Shown here: one piece after another, positions 50,206 to 61,819 of the stretch
How positions within the stretch are numbered: the stretch's first letter is position 1
Layout: each line of letters starts with the position of its first letter
Assembly (NCBI GenBank): GCA_963920765.1
Contig: OY987242.1
Coordinates: 808,501-872,500 of the forward strand
Length of the DNA stretch: 64,000 bases
Direction: 5' to 3'
Source of the DNA: Ulota crispa
Lineage: Eukaryota; Streptophyta; Bryopsida; Orthotrichales; Orthotrichaceae
The notes under the pieces: generated by a model
The model's input: the letters and a program-made list of their open reading frames with translations, nothing else
What the model was told of the DNA's origin: nothing
Database searches by the model: none
Position numbers and translations under genes: made by a program

Positions 50206-52355
50206 TTGGGAACATAACTACAGTGAGTTGTGAGGTTGCATAATCTTCAGAAATGTAAGTATCTTTGGTAGTGATCCAGTGGAAGATAGTTGAAAGAAAT
50301 AATTACAAATGTGGCTAAGTTTAGCAATACTTGTACTTGCTTTTTTTTTAGCCACAAAGAATGTGAGTACCTTCGATTTAAATTTGAGTTAGTTGCCCAT
50401 TTAGTAGAGTGTTTGTGGCCACTTGAGCTAATAGCGCAAATCACATTTGGGATCACTGGTTGAAAGAAGTTTCAGCTCTCAGTTCCTGATGGATGGTGGT
50501 GACGAGTAGTAAGTTGAGCAGATGATGCATAATTGTAGATTTCAGAATGTTGTTTCTATTTAGGAAATGGAATTTCTGGTGACGCTTTTCTTGGTTTCCT
50601 TACTATCGGTTGTTAGATTTGTATGGAGGTACTTGCATGGGAGTGTGATATAAAGTACAATGTCTCATCTTGTTCATTGGTCTGAGGGATGTACCTAAAA
50701 TTATGAGTTCCATAAGAAGTTTGTATGAAATTAAGCAATGTTAAGGACTCTTTGTTAAGAAATTATTTGTACAATCAAAGTTTGAACAATGTTTACAACT
50801 CTTTGTCTACTTGATTTTGAAGCATTTAACTTTGAAAATCCACCAATAATGTAGAGTTTTATTTTCTTCTTATGAATTCTCTGAATGATTATTGGAAGCT
50901 AAGTAATCTGCTACACAGTAAGTTACGAAATTGCCACAAATGTTTCTCTGAAGCATGCAATGTTAGATTGTTGCAATAAAATCATACTAAAATACATTGA
51001 TACACGTGGCATAGTGCGCAATGTGGATCAAAATTTCATAAATTACTCAAAGAGTGCAATTTGCACCATGTCCTTAACGAGTAATAAAGCATGAGGATTA
51101 CTACTTGCAAGAAAGTAATGTCGTTCATGTTTGTTCTCCATCACGTGAATGTCATTTTCATGGACCAACTCCTCATTATTCACCTCAATATCTGGGTTAA
51201 TTCTGGAGAAAATTGAAACACAAAAAACTGCCTTCAGAGTCCATGACGTGAACATGATTTAGCAAAGCCTTGAGGCAATATTTCCTCCGGCAATGCTAAA
51301 AGTTGAAACTGTAAAACCAACATCAATGACCAATATTCCTTTAAGTGTTACATCTTCTTTTAATCCTGTAATTAGAGGATATCTTATGATTTGAATGAAC
51401 ATGGACATGTCTATAATGCAAAGCATAAACACGAAAAGATAAGTTTTTAATCATCAAATGTACTATCTACATACTTTCAAAGTGGCAATTTCCATTTTCT
51501 TTTGTAATACATTTGGAAAGTGCAAACATTCGATACATGTTTGTCCAATAATGCAAGTGCTTAAATTGAGAACAACGTGCAACTGGACTGCCCCTCTTTA
51601 GAAATTCCAAATCCTTGCCCACGATGATGTTTGTAGTTAGAATTTACACCATCTAAACAACAAAAGCCACTAAAGCCCAACTGCTGAGTTCCAATTCATT
51701 TACAAATGGCCCATGGCTACATTTATTGGGGATTTTGGCACCAAGAATGTGAAACTTCACTGCTAGCATGGGTTTAGCAAAATAAACCAACGTTAGAAGC
51801 AAATCCCAACCTTCTTTTGCGTAAATTCTTCATACATTCTTTTAATACACATTGTTTTGCGCTTCATAATCCCAAAGTGAAGAACAGGCGTCGAATTGAA
51901 ACTTCACATCACAAACTCTCCTACTGCTATGAATGGTACAACCAGTCTTCAAAACTTTGAAAACTCATAACTAGTTTAAAAAGTGTCCAAATGAGGCATA
52001 CTCCATTATGTTGGAACCCTCTTCTATTGTCAAAAAAGAAAAACAGAGTAGAAATAAAAAATGATCAAATAAACTCAGCTCAGTCGGCAAGGCGGGCTAA
52101 GGAGGGCAACGTTGGGTGCACATACCGTAATGTCGAGCAAGGCGTGCGTCAGGCACTCCGAGCAGGCTGTACAAAGAATTCTATTCCATCAAAACGACTA
52201 CAATGGCAACATACAAGCTATTCTTCTTCTTCTTCGAGGGACACAAATCTCCTAAACCCACAAGCAAAACGTCGTTGCAAAGGTCTCAGACTACGTTACA
52301 AATTCGGAGAGGGCGACGTTATTCTGGAAGCCTTGGAAGCAGGAATATCTTTTCG
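50206..52355. other. Intergenic, no gene seen
   Basis: The left part should hold the CLC 3' UTR. The rest is AT-rich with no known protein. A stretch at about 52076-52130 (CTCAGCTCAGTCGGCAAGGC) mimics a tRNA A box but lacks a foldable tRNA. Confidence 0.4.
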
Positions 52356-53500
52356 TTAAGCAGCTGCTACAGGCGGCACCAATTGCAAGTTGTTTCTGGC
52401 CATGGTCACGCCTATGCAAGCATTCACAAAATCAGCATCCGCAAAGTCCTCGGAGAAGATCTGCAGCCGATCACCAAGCCCTTGCTTGAAAACCTCCGCC
52501 AGAAACAGCCGCGCGTAGCCTCGGATTCGGTTGGTCACGGGGTACACGCACACCACGGGCCCCGTGGCCTGCGGGGTGGCGGTGTTCTCAATCCGGTAGA
52601 AGTACGCGCGCTGATTGATCGGAGGTTGTTTCTGCAAATTCGTGATGTTGCCGGCGAATTTTGTGAGCGGAAGGTCGGTGTCGATCCAGTTGTCCTTCAG
52701 GAAGCCGGAGCTCCAGAGCGGGGAGTGTGGAGATGGCGCCGGCATTTGCCTGCCGTACACAAAGCGCACAAAAAATTTGCATGAACTTTAGTCTTACGAA
52801 TACAGGCCTTGGTTGATTACATTCCATGAGTTGTACTGTAGCCCGAAGTGCATGATTTGCTACCAAAAATGTCAAAAACGAGGCAAGCTGCGAGATAATT
52901 TGAAGAATGTGGCAAGAGCGCGGCTTGCCTGGGCTTCCAAACGCAGAACACGCGCTTGGGGAGCAGCTCCATCAGAGACTTGTTGAAGAAGCTGGCGTCC
53001 TGCGGGATCAAGTACTCCCCGAGCTGCTCGATGAGCCACGCATCGAACTCGGGCGGGTCCTGGTAGTTGTACTCGGTGCGGATCTCCAGGATGACGAACT
53101 CGCTCTTCGTTTCGCCTAAGAATCGCTTGAGGTCGTTGATCACGACGTCCACGAGGTAGGATTTGAGGATGCCGTGGCAGACTCTGCGATCTTGCTGGAC
53201 GCGGACGTCGAGCACGCGGACGCCGATGCAGAGCTGGTCGTACACGGAGAGCTTCTGGCATCGCGCGAAAGGCCGGGAGATTCCGGCCACGCCGATCTTG
53301 TTGGTGGCGGAGTCGTGCGTGCCCGGCCATACGACGTCGCGCACCTTCAGATTCTGGAGGGGGAGTGTTGACATCCATTCTTTAGGGTTGGCGGTGTGGA
53401 AATCGCTCCCCGGGAAGACTACGTCAGTCGCGCCCACCTTCTCCTTCAGCTGCCGCTTCTCCCCTTTCACCTCCTTCTCCTTCGTTATTTGCGCCCCCAT
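52356..53500 (-). CDS. PI-PLC X-domain protein (bacterial-type, single domain)
   Basis: Two exons (52929-53500 and 52356-52749 on the minus strand) give 321 residues. The X-type phospholipase fold is marked by WPGTHDSATNKIG (catalytic-type His at 62), GVRVLDVRV (Asp98, Arg100) and the second His in VCHG (109), then EFVILEIRTEY and DNWIDTDLP. There is no Y domain, C2 or EF-hand, so it belongs with the small PI-PLC-X-domain proteins rather than plant PLC1-9. Substrate and activity are not known from sequence. A Lys/Glu-rich N-terminus and the lack of a signal peptide suggest a cytosolic protein. The intron seems to use a GC donor (CCCAG|GCAAGC); the GT alternatives I tried do not join as well. 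It is divergent from the TMEM69-like gene. Confidence 0.82.
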
Positions 53501-55027
53501 TGAAACCTTATTCTACCACCTGCCAGTCAGAAAACACTACACATTGTTACGATCTTAAGCTGGAGTTTCTCTCTCAAATCCACTTCAGAAACGCTGGAAA
53601 ATCAATTATAACTTCAGGTTAGGCTCGAAAGAAAGACCGCTCTCGAAGACTGTGATTCGTGCTTGTGACACCATCACCAATCCGACATCTGAATTCATTG
53701 CGATAGCTGAATCTTTCAAGACGTTGGAGAGCTAGGCTTGAACTCACAAAATAAAAGTTACAAGCCAAGGGACTCAAAATTGGGTGTGAACAGCAAGGAG
53801 GAGGAATGTTGACGAAGAAAGACACTCACCAAACGACGTCGTTTGCTTCAAAGCGGCCAGAAACTGGCGTTCTCCGTTGTAATCCTGCAGACGGCGCCTT
53901 TCGAAATGCTGAGACGTGCATACGAGGTTGAGAGTGGCAATAGCCAGCTAGCCTCTGGGGAATGACTCCGAGTCTCCGACACGAGCTGCTGCTCACCGAT
54001 CCCAAAAAACGTTTTCAAAATGTCAGGACTCAAGATGGAGGAGAATCAGTGCCGGCCGACCTGTCCCCACCAGCGGCGCCTCAAACCTCCTGCAACAACT
54101 AACTTAAAGCACGAGCAGCAGCATCTGCAAACATATATCCGGATACGGAAATGTTGGATCCCCTGTACCGTACCCAAACCATCGTTCTTCTGATCATTAC
54201 TCTGAGCTTCACTCTGCCGAAAGTTCCCACTATATATATTTGGCCAAATCTTTCCAGCGCATGCTCCACTGGCAATGGTGAACTGCTGATGTCAAAAATA
54301 CACGACTGAGGCAAGTCAATATCCTTTCAATGACCAGATAAAGCTTTGGCCTTTGAGTAATGAGTATTGTCATACAGTAGAATTCCTCTAAACTGATATG
54401 GTTGGGACCCAAGAATTAGATTAGTTTAAGTAAGTTATTAGTTAGTTACCTTGAGGTTAGTGCTAGGACAACATTAAAAAGTATTACTACTATTGAATTA
54501 ATTACTTTAATTTATGACTGACATATGATCTGAGATTGAGATTTGTGTTGTATATTAGATTATAGAGGATATCAGTTTAGAGGATATCGGTTTAGAGGAG
54601 TTCTACTGTATCGGTAACTAATCTTATATTTTTTTGAACCTGGCGCCAGTTGGCCAGCAGTAAAACAGGAATTTGTCTCCAGATGGCGTACATCCCACTT
54701 TTCAGGGACGCGTGTCTGGACGTAAGAACGGCATTTGGGAATCTATTGTGAATGTATGACCTCACAGCGACACGTGGACATATTGGAAAGAACTAATCCA
54801 GTTTGTCAATCTTACTTTCGTAAGTTATCTGCGAGGCATCTATTCTGCAGTTTTACTACTCCTGTAATTCTTTTTCAGGGATAATTGTATGGTAGAGTTT
54901 TTCTATGTAGAGAATCCTGCAACCATGATGAGTGAGTGATGGTACCGAGACCCCTTGATTCGAGTCTTGTAGGGTTTTGAAAAGTGAAGAAGTAAGTAGC
55001 AAGTGTGTTGGGTGGTGGAGTGCGACA
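53501..55027. other. Divergent intergenic/promoter region
   Basis: This 1.5-kb space separates the starts of the PI-PLC-like gene and the TMEM69-like gene, so it holds both promoters and 5' UTRs. A 234-bp MITE sits in the middle. No other gene is seen. Confidence 0.5.
54375..54608. mobile_element. Emigrant/pogo-like MITE
   Basis: The left end CAGTAGAATTCCTCTAAACT and the right end read inward (CAGTAGAACTCCTCTAAACC) are inverted repeats of about 26 bp with few mismatches. TA flanks both ends (54373-54374 and 54609-54610). CAGTARAAC...CTCTA-type ends with TA duplication are those of plant Emigrant/pogo-type MITEs. A second internal copy of TTTAGAGGATATC lies next to the right end. Non-coding, 234 bp. 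Confidence 0.75.
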
Positions 55028-57738
55028 ATGAGGGCTGGAATTGCAGCAGGCAGAGCTCTCGTCAGCTCCCTGCACCGCATTGCGCACAAACCCCAATTGC
55101 TCAGCACCTCCTTTTCTTCTTCAAGTTCGCTTCCCAAGTCGTTGTCGTCGTCGTCGATTGCGCCGGTGTTTCAGAGAGAGTATCATGGACTGGAATTCGG
55201 GTCGCTATGGTCTCAGAGCAGTACTACCGCATTTGCATCGTCCCACGTTACAGTGGATGGATACAGACGTTCGCCCTTCGGGTTCTCAGCGAGCGGCCTC
55301 GAGAGAGCCTCAATTGGCTGTTTTAAGCCAACAGCGCAGAATTTTGTAATCCCTCTTCTCATTTCTTTGTTCATTTGATGTTTTTCCTCTGCAGAGTAAA
55401 CTCGATTCTTTCACTTCGATGCATGGAACTTTTTTAGGGTTTGAAGGCAAGTGAGGGGGTGATTGGTGAGGTCTTGGGGGACCAAAATTAGATACGGCAT
55501 GTGTTGGATATGCAATGCATTTGACATGATTAGCACATTGTAACTCGTACCCGGGCATTGTGTGCACCCGTTCGGCTTGAGATTTGGAAGTCTCAGACGC
55601 ATTGCGTGGCAGAGCTTACTGTATATCAACATCTCTGGATATTGCAGAACATGTTTGTAATTTACGTTCTCTATTGTTTTTAGGTCATTCGTCAAGGCCT
55701 TGCAACTCTGACTTCAACGCAGACGTTGCCAACTCGAACACCAACAGACACCAAAGCTTCATCTGACACGAAAACGTCGGCGGTTAACAAACCATCACCA
55801 TCGTCACCACCACCTCCACCTGGCGTGGTATGCATAGTTAATCCAGTTCTTTATACAGCCTATATTTCTAGGGTTTGGATATCATTTATGATGCTTTGAA
55901 GCTGGTCTGAGTGTCAAAACATGGTGTGGTTGTCTTAGGGTTGTTAGCATTGTCTCAGGCTTTCCTCTCCTTAATTTTGCATCTTTGTTGTTACCCTCTG
56001 CTTCACAGGCCGTTAAATGTATGATAATTTGGAGATAGTTTCACCAGAGTTTGGGATTACTATTCGAACCTACATTGCATTGATCATAAACGTAGGATAA
56101 TCATATACTTGGCTTTTTGCGATGAAGTGAGCTTCACTGGTAGCGTGCAGGATCACTCGTCAGAGAAACCGAAGACGAAGAGTACAGGAGTAGTAAAGCA
56201 AACACTGTTGGACTTTGGAGCTGTTCCTTTCCCTTCTCTGCTTCTAGGGATAGCAGGTCTTATTCCTTTCGTTGCTTTAGCTCCCCCACTCGCACATATG
56301 CTCCCATTACCGGTTAGTTATCTAACCCTTTTCTCTTAAGGTTTCTGAAAGTTCACGCATGTCTGCTCTCCTGTAGAAAACATGTGTGGTCTGTTGTTGA
56401 TTTTCGGCAAGGATTCTTCAAAGATAACATGCGAAAGACTGACAACGAGACGAATCCATACAGGAAATTTTGGCAGCCGGACATGCTGATGCACAAGCAG
56501 CTTACGGTGCATCAATTCTTTCGTTTCTTGGTGCAATTCATTGGGGTTTGGCTATGGCCGACTACGCAGGTGAGTTTTCTCAACTCTCCTAGGTTTTGCA
56601 TGTTTTCCATGTCATCTTTGTATAAGCTTTCTCTTGCAGATCGCACATTGCAACGAATGTTGGTTCTCATTCTTTTCCTCATAATTGCAGCTCCAGGCAA
56701 AGGTGGAGTGGCTAACATGACGTTGATGACCTCAAGGTGAGTTTAGTTTTTTTACTCAGCTTCGCATTTGCCTTAATCTGTCAACTCTGTTACTTCAACA
56801 GCTTTGATGCAGAAGTAGCAATTTAGCATTGTGGAACTGATTATTCTTAATGGTCTTGAGAAGTTTTCCTTGGCTTGTCGTGGAATGTTGCATCCGTGTG
56901 TTTTTGGTATCCTTGCACTGTCTTGTCTATGTAGATGTTCATTTTTTGTGAGCTATGTATGGCTTGGCCTGGGTAACCTGAAAATGTTGTCTTCGAAGCA
57001 GATACGTTTGGAGCGTGGTCCCCTCTCTAATGGCATGGACAGCTCTACTTCTACCTCCCACCGCCAAATTTGCTCTTCTTATTTTCTCACTTTGGATGGT
57101 AAGTTTCACCGTTATGATCACTGCAGTTTTCGCAAGCTTTTGAATTCTGAACTTCGATTACTTTTCATGTCAAACAGCTCATTGTATCTAACTTTTTTCC
57201 TTGACTATCCTGTGAGTATGTGCTTTAGTTTTAGTTTTGGAGACTATGCTAAAAACGAAGCTTACTCACTATATGCCTGGAAAACTTAGAGAACCTGAAT
57301 TCTGTCTTCGACTTTGATTACTCGCACAAAACCAGAGCTAGAATGTTGATTACTATGGTAGATCTTTAATCTAAACGGTGTCCTCTATCACGAATGCTTC
57401 TAACTTTGTTCCGAATCTGAGTATGACAACGCTCCTGTGGTTTTTTTTGCGAAGGTGTTTGGCGTGGATTTCCTCTTTGCAAGATTGAAATTGGTGCCGT
57501 ATTGGTAATTTTCTATACTACTTCTCGTACCACATGGTCTCAGATGAACATCTTTGAACCTTTGTAGTCTCTTTTCAGTGAAGGAATTGGCATTGTTTAA
57601 ATTGGCATTGTTCGGAATACTTACAAATCTGAATGTCGTTTTCACAGGTTTTTGTCTCTGAGGTGGCCCCTGACGTTTATTGCCACAGTGAGCATGGTAC
57701 CTTCAATGTTGGCCGCAGCGACCTGGACTTACATATAG
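55028..57738 (+). CDS. DUF3429/TMEM69-like membrane protein, probably mitochondrial
   Basis: Eight exons (55028-55345, 55684-55827, 56151-56312, 56464-56569, 56691-56736, 57002-57098, 57455-57504, 57648-57738) join in phase with GT-AG introns to 337 residues. Residues 1 to about 100 are Ser/Arg/Ala-rich without acidic clusters, like a mitochondrial presequence. A Pro/Ser/Thr linker (PSPSSPPPPPPG) follows. The C-terminal 170 residues hold four or five membrane segments with the DUF3429 pattern: PSLLLGIAGLIPF, AYGASILSFLGAIHWGLAM, YVWSVVPSLMAW and RWPLTFIATVSMVPSMLAA. The family is known from human TMEM69 and bacterial homologues, and its function is unknown. The reading frame is intact. Confidence 0.85.
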
Positions 57739-58429
57739 GCAGCTCTTATGCATAGTACCCATGATTTATACTTCTTCTGGAGTTAGATATTCAGTGACTA
57801 GTGTATCCAATTTGCCGGCGAATGTAGATTTGTTACGAAACCTCCAGTTTATGTAAAGAGCGAGAACCTATAGTCAATGAAAACTCGCGTATTCCTAGGA
57901 AATCACGGATTATTCTTACAGTAACTGCTGCCGATTGTTTTGAGCGAATCGTTGCTTGTATAAATTGTCATTTTTAAATAGCGGGCGCTGTAGCGGTGGA
58001 CCGAAGGTGGATTGATGAATGTCCAACGCCAGCATTCAGGGAGTTTCTTGAACCTCACCAGTAATTGTGCTTCATTTCCTATATTGAACCTGCTTTTCAC
58101 GTACTTATACTTGCCATCGTCTCTATTTATAATCAAGAAAGATCTCTCAGTATTTTATCGGTTCCGGTCCTGTAGTTTTCATATGTAATCAGTTTTTTCG
58201 CAATTTCATCGATTCATCGGCGATTATCCCCTGATCATTGTCCAATCCGCCGGGGGAGCTCACTAGTCACCTTTTCCGCTGCGCGCACCAAATTCACCTG
58301 CAAAGTAAATTCTTTTCTTAGAGGTGAGAACAGCATGCCGAGCAACTACAGCTCCTTCTTACCCACTTGACGTCTGTTTTAGGGAGTCAACAATGTGGTA
58401 GACTTTTATGCAACTACTTGCTTTTGCAG
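57739..58429. other. Intergenic, possible 5' parts of unknown gene
   Basis: The left part is the TMEM69-like gene's 3' UTR. A short open stretch at about 57981-58060 (AVDRRWIDECPTPAFREFLE) could be an exon, but no splice context supports it clearly. Confidence 0.3.
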
Positions 58430-58613
58430 ATCCCTTACTTTGTGATAACCATGGTTTTATTGTTGACTTCGTTGAGCTTCGCGCTACATCATCTCCACAA
58501 CATCTTCTTTCGCAAGTGACGAAACTCTTGCAGGGATCTCAAGCTTCTGGTGAAGTCGATGTTGATTTGGACATTCGAGTGAGATGCAAAAGGAGCCGCC
58601 TTAGATTGAAATG
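58430..58613 (+). CDS. Probable internal exon of an unidentified gene
   Basis: An open 184-nt segment is bounded by a strong acceptor (CTTTTGCAG) and a strong donor (GTGAGT). It encodes DNHGFIVDFVELRATSSPQH and a Lys/Arg-rich end (RVRCKRSRLRLKW). I do not recognise the protein. A following exon may start at 58779; with the phase kept, it stops after eight residues. The partial frame at 58779-58963 is open in another phase. The 5' exons were not found. Confidence 0.35.
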
Positions 58614-59212
58614 GTGAGTATTATTTTGTGTACGTGCTTCGCCTTGGAACTTTGGGCGGACTGTTGCTCATAAGGCACCAGTGTAGGGGGAATGTTCAAG
58701 ATTTGTACGTAGCAGGGGTTAGTGTTCGATGAGCAGCTCGCGTCCCTTCAGGATAAGAATGTACTGTAATGGTTTTAGGGTATCTCCTAACTTGTTGGGC
58801 TTGTGATATGTCTATCACTGTTGTCAAAAACCAAGGTCTTGTCTTCAAAGATGACGAAAGAAATGGTATGCAAGAGGGGGGCTCGTCGATTTCAGCAGCA
58901 CCCCAGCTGACCCGCTTTGGCGATCTAGTGCTCTTCAGATCTGGACATGGAGATCAAACCTAAGCACCACTCTGCTGTTTACTTCCTGAGCTAGTAGAAC
59001 TTCTGTTAATCAGGTTTCAAGGAGCGTTTTGTCAATAATCTTGCTTCAGACGAATAGAATCTACGCATCTCCACAAGTGCTTGCTTCGGTTGAACTGAAG
59101 CAGAGGCTTGACTGGGGTTAACGTAACTACACGTGATGCCATCCAAATGCCGAATGGTGTGATCCAATACGCTTTTGGTTAGGAAATCGTTGGTGCAGCA
59201 GCTCTAGCTTCA

Positions 59213-59827
59213 AAATGACGGGAATGAAAGTCGCAGCGGTCACGTTGGATCTAAGGAATGCTCTTTACAGTTTAAAGCTCAAGTACGACCTGCAGAAGGC
59301 GAATTAGCATGAACTTAAAGAGTTGCAAGATTTCATCCAAGAATACGAGGCACTACGTCTAGATCTCAGATACAGCTTCAGGCAATGTAAGGGCAATCTC
59401 ACGGGAGAATTTGCTTTGAAGCAGATGGAAGGAAACTCACAAAACCTACATGGACGATCCAGAGGTGGTCCACAACCAACACCTTCTTCGCGATGCTCGC
59501 TGCGCCTGGGAGGGTGGAGAATATTCACAAGTGCACCGGAATCTGGTGATGGCAAAGCAGAAGCATCTGAGCATCGCCAGCATATCAACCTTGTTAAACA
59601 TCCGCACAGATCAAGCCAACTTTCATGGAGACCTGAAGTCTTTGCTCATCAGTTGCAGGGCGAGCATTTCCCAAACAGTGGCCACGGAAGTTCGCATGGC
59701 CTCCTATGCAAACGAAATACTCTGGGCTGATGTTTTGGGTGCTTTAGATGCGAGCAAGCCAAATGACGACATACCAGACAGGTTCCTCGATCCCATACTT
59801 GCGGATGTCATAGTGGATCCATCATGA
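59213..59827 (+). other. Unrecognised coding-like fragment
   Basis: A frame starting MTGMKVAAVTLDLRNALYSL (59215) is stopped by TAG at about 59306. The same sense then stays open to 59730 (frame 59323-59730) while a second frame is open from 59450 to 59827, containing DARCAWEGGEYSQVH and DRFLDPILADVIVDPS. Helical, charged composition resembles real protein. Stops and frame changes suggest a decayed gene. No family is recognised. Confidence 0.3.
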
Positions 59828-61819
59828 GGCCAGTGCAATGAAATTCTATCTGTCCTGAAGAATGCAAAGAGTTTTATGATCAAACAGCACAGACACGAAG
59901 AAGAAATGAAGAAAAGAGACTATCTTCAGGGTCAAGTGCATACTACGAGTCACTACGGCAAAAGACGTCCTGAACATTGGACGGATCAAGCATACTCCAC
60001 TGAAGGTCACAATTAGAGTTAACAGCTTCAAGAGTACAGTTATAACTCTACACCACGATTTGCGTACTGTGACTGTATATCTGAGGAAGTCTGCCGTCGT
60101 CATTTAGCTAGACATGCATCTAGGAAGTAGTTGTGAGGAAGAATCTAACACTGGTAAGGTCATCCGGGTGTGCAGAACTGAACCACCAGTGCTGAATTTA
60201 ACATGCAGTAACACTGGTGGATATTGAATTTGCATAATTGAATCTTCGTCGGATCATCCAAAATGAGTACCGTTTGAATCAACATTTTAGTTAAAGTACA
60301 CCCAGCTTCCACTTTGACCTAGTTGCGACTCGACATTCAATTTTAAAAACATCTTCATATTCAAATTTGAAAAAGCCTAATATGCCAAATCTCAAATTCA
60401 ATGCTAAACTACCACAAAAAGCTTGAGTAAACACGTGAAAGCATACAATATGAAAGTAAGATACCAATTCTCAGAAGTAGCTTAACATACATGATAGAGC
60501 TTGCAAGGATGCTGTGAACCATTATGACCTGTTTACATTGCTTCTGTATGGTTACTAGGACTCTATCACAAAAAAGCTATTCCTTTGCTATTACCCTGGA
60601 CTCCTCAAATACATAAGCTGATGCTGTTGAGGAAAGGCGTGCCTGTAAAGGGAGACGACATAGAGCGAGCAAGCAGTTTCCTGAAAGGGTCATGCCTAAG
60701 ATTGCGTGGTCTCTAGGTCACCTGCAGTACATGCAAACACCTGTCAAGTCAGACATGAAGCAGCAACTATATAGAAAAGGCTATCAGGATGTTAAGAATC
60801 TAAAGCCCGTTGTTTCTTTCCGATTTCTCTAACAGCAGGCACCCTGCAATCAGACAAACCATTTTCACAACCACACATCCAAATCTTCATTGCAATTTTC
60901 TTACACGTCATCCCATACAGCGCATGCAACAAATTTTAGAATTTTACAAGAAAGTAGAGGCCATGAAACTCACAGAGTGCTGCCCCATCGCTGGAACAGT
61001 AGAGCTCAACACCGTCTTTGAAGACATGAACACCATAAAAATTAATCTAGTGGCACGCATGTCGTATGCATAGTTGTTGTGCCGCTTCACTTCAGAGTCA
61101 ATACGTTGATCCTGCGCAATATACTCCTCTTGGTCTATTCTTCAAAACCAGTAGCAAAGCCGATGCAACCATCACAACATGGAATAAGCTGAAACGCACA
61201 CATTCCAATAGCATTAGGGTTGAGGATAATAAAACCATGTAGGACTTGATTCAGTATCCAACGATGACTCCTGTTACCAACAGCATTTCATCTCCTCACA
61301 CACTTGGTGGAGCTTCAGTTACCAAGTTGGGTGCAAGTATGACTTGGGTAAAGTACCTATGGCATAAATCCCACAGACCTTTGAATGCACAAACGGGGTT
61401 GTCTATGGTCATTGATGGTAATCTAAAACCTCTGGTTTTCATTAGTTGCATAAGAAACTCACACCTCGTGATGACAATGTGATCTCGACAGATTAGGATT
61501 TGTCCGCAAAGATTTCTGCTATAGTTTTGTACCGGAAAACCTCCCAAGAATCACACTTACATAGGTTGAAATGCTTAGAATGACACAAGAAGCATCCTCT
61601 ACTCTACTGCCAACGCAGTTTTAATGGAATCCAGATCCTCAACCCTAAAACGCAGGTGTACAACCCCCGTTTAGCAGTGATCCCAGACGACGACACAATG
61701 CAACTTGCCATAACAAACGGTGCGAGAGATCGGACACTCACCAAGTCTGGCAAACCTGAAGAAGAATAAGGCAAAGATGGCGCCTACGATGCTCGCAACT
61801 CGCTTGGACACACCATGCA
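59828..61819. other. No gene recognised; more coding-like debris
   Basis: Short frames at 60810-61073 (HPIQRMQQILEFYKKVEAMK) and 61246-61482 (SPHTLGGASVTKLGASMTWV) are open but isolated and unrecognised. They may belong to the same decayed locus as the fragment before them. The right-most few hundred bases should be the 3' UTR of the next gene. Confidence 0.3.

Noticed and set aside
52070..52145. tRNA-like stretch (CTCAGCTCAGTCGGCAAGGC resembling an A box)
   Set aside because: No matching B box (GGTTCRANTCC) follows at the right distance, and acceptor and anticodon stems do not pair.
52872..53378. 168-codon minus-strand frame rich in Arg/Pro
   Set aside because: It is the shifted-frame shadow of the PI-PLC-like exon in GC-rich coding sequence.
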